A DNA stretch of 64,000 nucleotides from Crossiella sp. SN42 (GTDB lineage Bacteria > Actinomycetota > Actinomycetes > Mycobacteriales > Pseudonocardiaceae). The stretch covers positions 217,329 through 281,328 of the forward strand of contig NZ_JAMHIV010000006.1 in NCBI RefSeq assembly GCF_023897065.1, read 5' to 3'. The notes under the pieces are model-generated. The model did no database searches. It was not told where the DNA came from and saw only the letters and a list, made by a program, of their open reading frames with translations. Numbering within the stretch: position 1 is the stretch's first letter; each line of letters opens with the position of its first letter. Shown one piece after another: positions 62,058 to 64,000 of this stretch. The position numbers and the translations under genes were made by a program.

Positions 62058-63509
62058 TTGATCTACTCCCCGACCGTCGAGCCGACCGGCGCCGGGCTCG
62101 ACGACGAGCCGGCCTCGACCCTCATCGCGAGGTCCGTGCTGGCCCGCTCCGGCCGCATCACCGAGCTGGAGCACTTCCACCGGTGGATGGCCGATGAGAA
62201 GCGGCGGTCCCACATGGACGTCCGCACCGTGCCGCTGGAGAGCCTGCGCGGCTGGCGGGTCGACGGGCACACCGGCAACATCGGCCACGACTCCGGGAAG
62301 TTCTTCACCATCGAGGGCCTGGACGCCAAGGTGCCGGGCGGCCCGGTGCCGCACTGGCAGCAGCCGATCATCAACCAGCCCGAGGTGGGCATCCTGGGCA
62401 TCCTGGTCAAGCAGTTCAACGGCGTGCTGCACTGCCTGATGCAGGCCAAGATCGAGCCCGGCAACTGCAACGGTCTCCAGCTCTCGCCCACCTTGCAGGC
62501 CACCCGCAGCAACTACACCAGGGTGCACCAGGGCTCGGCCGTGCCGTACCTGGACTACTTCCGGGACAGCACGCAGCACCGGGTGCTGGCCGACGTCCGG
62601 CAGTCCGAGCAGGGTTCCTGGTTCCACCGCAAGCGCAACCGCAACATGGTGGTGGAGGTCAGCGAGGACCTGGAGGTGCTGGACGGGTTCTGCTGGCTCA
62701 CCCTCGGCCAGCTGCACCAGTTGCTCGCGGTGGACGACCTGGTGAACATGGACGCCCGCACCGTGTTGTCCTGCATGCCCTTCGCCGGACCCGACCTGCT
62801 CGCGCTGTTCGCCGACAGCCGCGACGAGTTCACCGCCGCGCTCATCCGGTCCTACTCGGCGGAGGCGGTGGCCAGGCACACCATGGCCGAGGTGCTCGGC
62901 TGGATCACCGACGTGCGCACCGAGCAGGTCTGCCACGTCGAGCTGATCCCGCTGCGCGAGGTCAGCCACTGGCGGCACGAGGACGGCAAGATCTCCCACG
63001 ACAGCGGCCTGTTCTTCAACGTGATCGGGGCCAGCATCACCGCGGCCGGCCGCGAGGTGCGCGCCTGGAGCCAGCCCCTGATCGAACCCTGCGACGAGGG
63101 CGTGGTCGCCTTCCTGGCCAAGCAGATCGACGGGGTGCTGCACCTGTTGGTGCAGGCCAAGACCGAGCCCGGCTACGTCGATGTGATCGAGCTGGCGCCG
63201 ACCGTGCAGTGCTCGGTCTCCAACTACGACGCGCTGCCCCCGGAAGCCCGTCCGCCGCTGCTGGACACCGTGCTCTCGGCCGGTCACGAGCAGCTCCGGT
63301 TCGACGCGGTGCACTCGGAGGAGGGCGGGCGGTTCTACCACGCCCGCAACCGGTACCTGGTGGTGGAGGTGGCCTCGGACTTCGAGCCGGAGCACCCGAG
63401 CTATCGCTGGTTGACGCTCGCGCAGCTGGTGGATCTGTTGCGGCACAGCAACTACATCAATGTGCAGGCGCGTAGCTTGATCGCTTGCTTGCACGGGTTG
63501 TCCGGCTGA
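62058..63509 (+). CDS. NDP-hexose 2,3-dehydratase (EvaA/TylX3 type)
   Basis: 483 residues from TTG 62058 (CTGGAGG upstream). The protein is an internal tandem repeat: each half has a TxxVxxxPLxxLxxW / HDSGxFFxIxG pattern (TVPLESLRGWRVDGHTGNIGHDSGKFFTIEG and ELIPLREVSHWRHEDGKISHDSGLFFNVIG) and QAKxEPG (MQAKIEPGNCN, VQAKTEPGYVD). This is diagnostic for the 2-deoxygenation enzyme of dTDP-4-keto-6-deoxyglucose. Its product feeds the aminotransferase and C-methyltransferase. The family length is about 470-490. Confidence 0.95.
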   Translation: MIYSPTVEPTGAGLDDEPASTLIARSVLARSGRITELEHFHRWMADEKRRSHMDVRTVPLESLRGWRVDGHTGNIGHDSGKFFTIEGLDAKVPGGPVPHWQQPIINQPEVGILGILVKQFNGVLHCLMQAKIEPGNCNGLQLSPTLQATRSNYTRVHQGSAVPYLDYFRDSTQHRVLADVRQSEQGSWFHRKRNRNMVVEVSEDLEVLDGFCWLTLGQLHQLLAVDDLVNMDARTVLSCMPFAGPDLLALFADSRDEFTAALIRSYSAEAVARHTMAEVLGWITDVRTEQVCHVELIPLREVSHWRHEDGKISHDSGLFFNVIGASITAAGREVRAWSQPLIEPCDEGVVAFLAKQIDGVLHLLVQAKTEPGYVDVIELAPTVQCSVSNYDALPPEARPPLLDTVLSAGHEQLRFDAVHSEEGGRFYHARNRYLVVEVASDFEPEHPSYRWLTLAQLVDLLRHSNYINVQARSLIACLHGLSG

Positions 63510-63543
63510 GTTCGATCCGGGTTCGAGCTTGCCGCCGCAGACT
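63501..63543 (+). promoter_or_regulatory. SARP-type operator and -10 for ABM monooxygenase
   Basis: TCCGGCT (63501), TCGATCC (63512) and TCGAGCT (63523) at 11-bp period, then CAGACT (63538-63543) after 8 bases. The first heptamer overlaps the stop of the 2,3-dehydratase gene. The monooxygenase ATG is 36 bases beyond. Confidence 0.68.
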
Positions 63544-63578
63544 TTCGGCAGAACACCGCATCCCGCAAGGAGACTTTG

Positions 63579-63875
63579 ATGAGTGGCGTGACGTTTGTGA
63601 ACCGGTTCACGGTCCAGGGGGATCCGGAGGAGTTCGAGCGGGCCTTTGCGCAGGTGGCGAAGTTCATGGCGGATCAGCCGGGGATCAAGGGGTACACGTT
63701 GTCCCGGCACAGTGAGGATCCGCGGCAGTACGTGAACATCGCGGTGTGGACCGATGCCGGGGCGTTGCGGGCCGCGGTGGCGCATCCGGAGTTCGGGGCG
63801 CATGTGGGGGCGTTGCGGGCGCTTGCGGTGAGCGAGTCGGATCTTTACTTGGAGCGGCACGCGTTTGTGGGTTGA
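63579..63875 (+). CDS. antibiotic biosynthesis monooxygenase (ABM) domain protein
   Basis: 98 residues; ATG 63579 follows AAGGAGACTTTG. A single ferredoxin-like ABM domain: VTFVNRFTVQGDPEEFERAFAQVAKFMADQPGIKGYTLSRHSEDPRQYVNIAVWTDAGALRAAVAHPEF. The family (ActVA-Orf6, TcmH, ElmH) oxidises anthrones to quinones with O2 and no cofactor. It probably makes the quinone of the aglycone. Codon use here tends to GTG/GGG/TTG rather than the C-ending codons of its neighbours. Confidence 0.88.
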   Translation: MSGVTFVNRFTVQGDPEEFERAFAQVAKFMADQPGIKGYTLSRHSEDPRQYVNIAVWTDAGALRAAVAHPEFGAHVGALRALAVSESDLYLERHAFVG

Positions 63876-64000
63876 GCGGGCGGGCGATCTTCGCGGAAGG
63901 GGATCGCGGGGTCAGGTGCTCGCTAGCTGTTTGCTGTTACATTGGCGCGCTCCGCGCGCGGGATTTTTTCGCTCCTGAGTCGTGCGTTCGTGACCCCGAC
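63876..64000. other. end of window, no gene seen
   Basis: 125 bases with an AT-richer patch (TAGCTGTTTGCTGTTACATTGG, split as TAGCTGTTTG and CTGTTACATT) but no supported gene or clear hairpin. Confidence 0.3.

Overview
The window is high-GC actinomycete chromosome. Codon third positions are almost always G or C, GTG/TTG starts are common, and SARP-type regulation, sigma factors, lanthipeptide genes and a type II polyketide cluster are present. The gene set suits a member of the Pseudonocardiaceae, but the genus cannot be fixed from sequence alone.

Layout. 1-9.9 kb: general genes, namely a phosphate-binding-like membrane protein (cut by the left edge), a lipoprotein, an MFS carrier, a sigma factor with a membrane partner, a GH18 chitinase, and a DHA2 exporter overlapping a 2-oxoglutarate oxygenase. 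10-23.5 kb: a class III lanthipeptide locus. Three 27-residue precursors, a LanKC synthetase, a GNAT acyltransferase and an exporter lie on the minus strand. A FabF-type ketosynthase with a malonyltransferase-like protein sits on one flank. A divergent unit of a diiron protein, an adenylation/aldehyde-dehydrogenase fusion and a large FAD/NAD(P) protein sits on the other. The architecture resembles acylated lanthipeptides (lipolanthines, goadvionin) but no LanD-type decarboxylase is seen. 23.5-37.8 kb: a TetR/MFS pair with a palindromic operator, a serine hydrolase, a 1694-residue secreted protein with a hydrophobic hairpin, propeller and TPR region followed by a secreted ricin-type lectin, a degraded sigma-factor locus, a divergent acyltransferase/GT87 pair on a large inverted repeat, and an XRE regulator/MFS pair.

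37.8-63.9 kb: a glycosylated aromatic polyketide (type II PKS) cluster. Core genes are KS-alpha, chain length factor, ACP, a dedicated acyltransferase, a di-domain aromatase/cyclase, a C9-type ketoreductase, a metallo-beta-lactamase-fold cyclase/thioesterase, a second SRPBCC protein, an NTF2-like protein, a small ABM monooxygenase and two flavin/NAD(P) redox enzymes. Deoxysugar genes are a nucleotidyltransferase-like protein, 2,3-dehydratase, 3-C-methyltransferase, PLP aminotransferase, N,N-dimethyltransferase, two 4-ketoreductase-like proteins and two glycosyltransferases. Together they predict a 3-amino-3-C-methyl-2,3,6-trideoxyhexose (vancosamine type), probably N-methylated. A DrrAB-like ABC exporter and a SARP activator complete the cluster; a 4,6-dehydratase is not in the window.

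The most striking regulatory signal is a family of heptamer direct repeats (TCGAGCC-like) at exact 11-bp periods upstream of nearly every transcription unit of this polyketide cluster. In most cases an xAxxxT hexamer follows exactly 8 bp after the last heptamer, as expected for a SARP regulon. All alignments here were made by eye.
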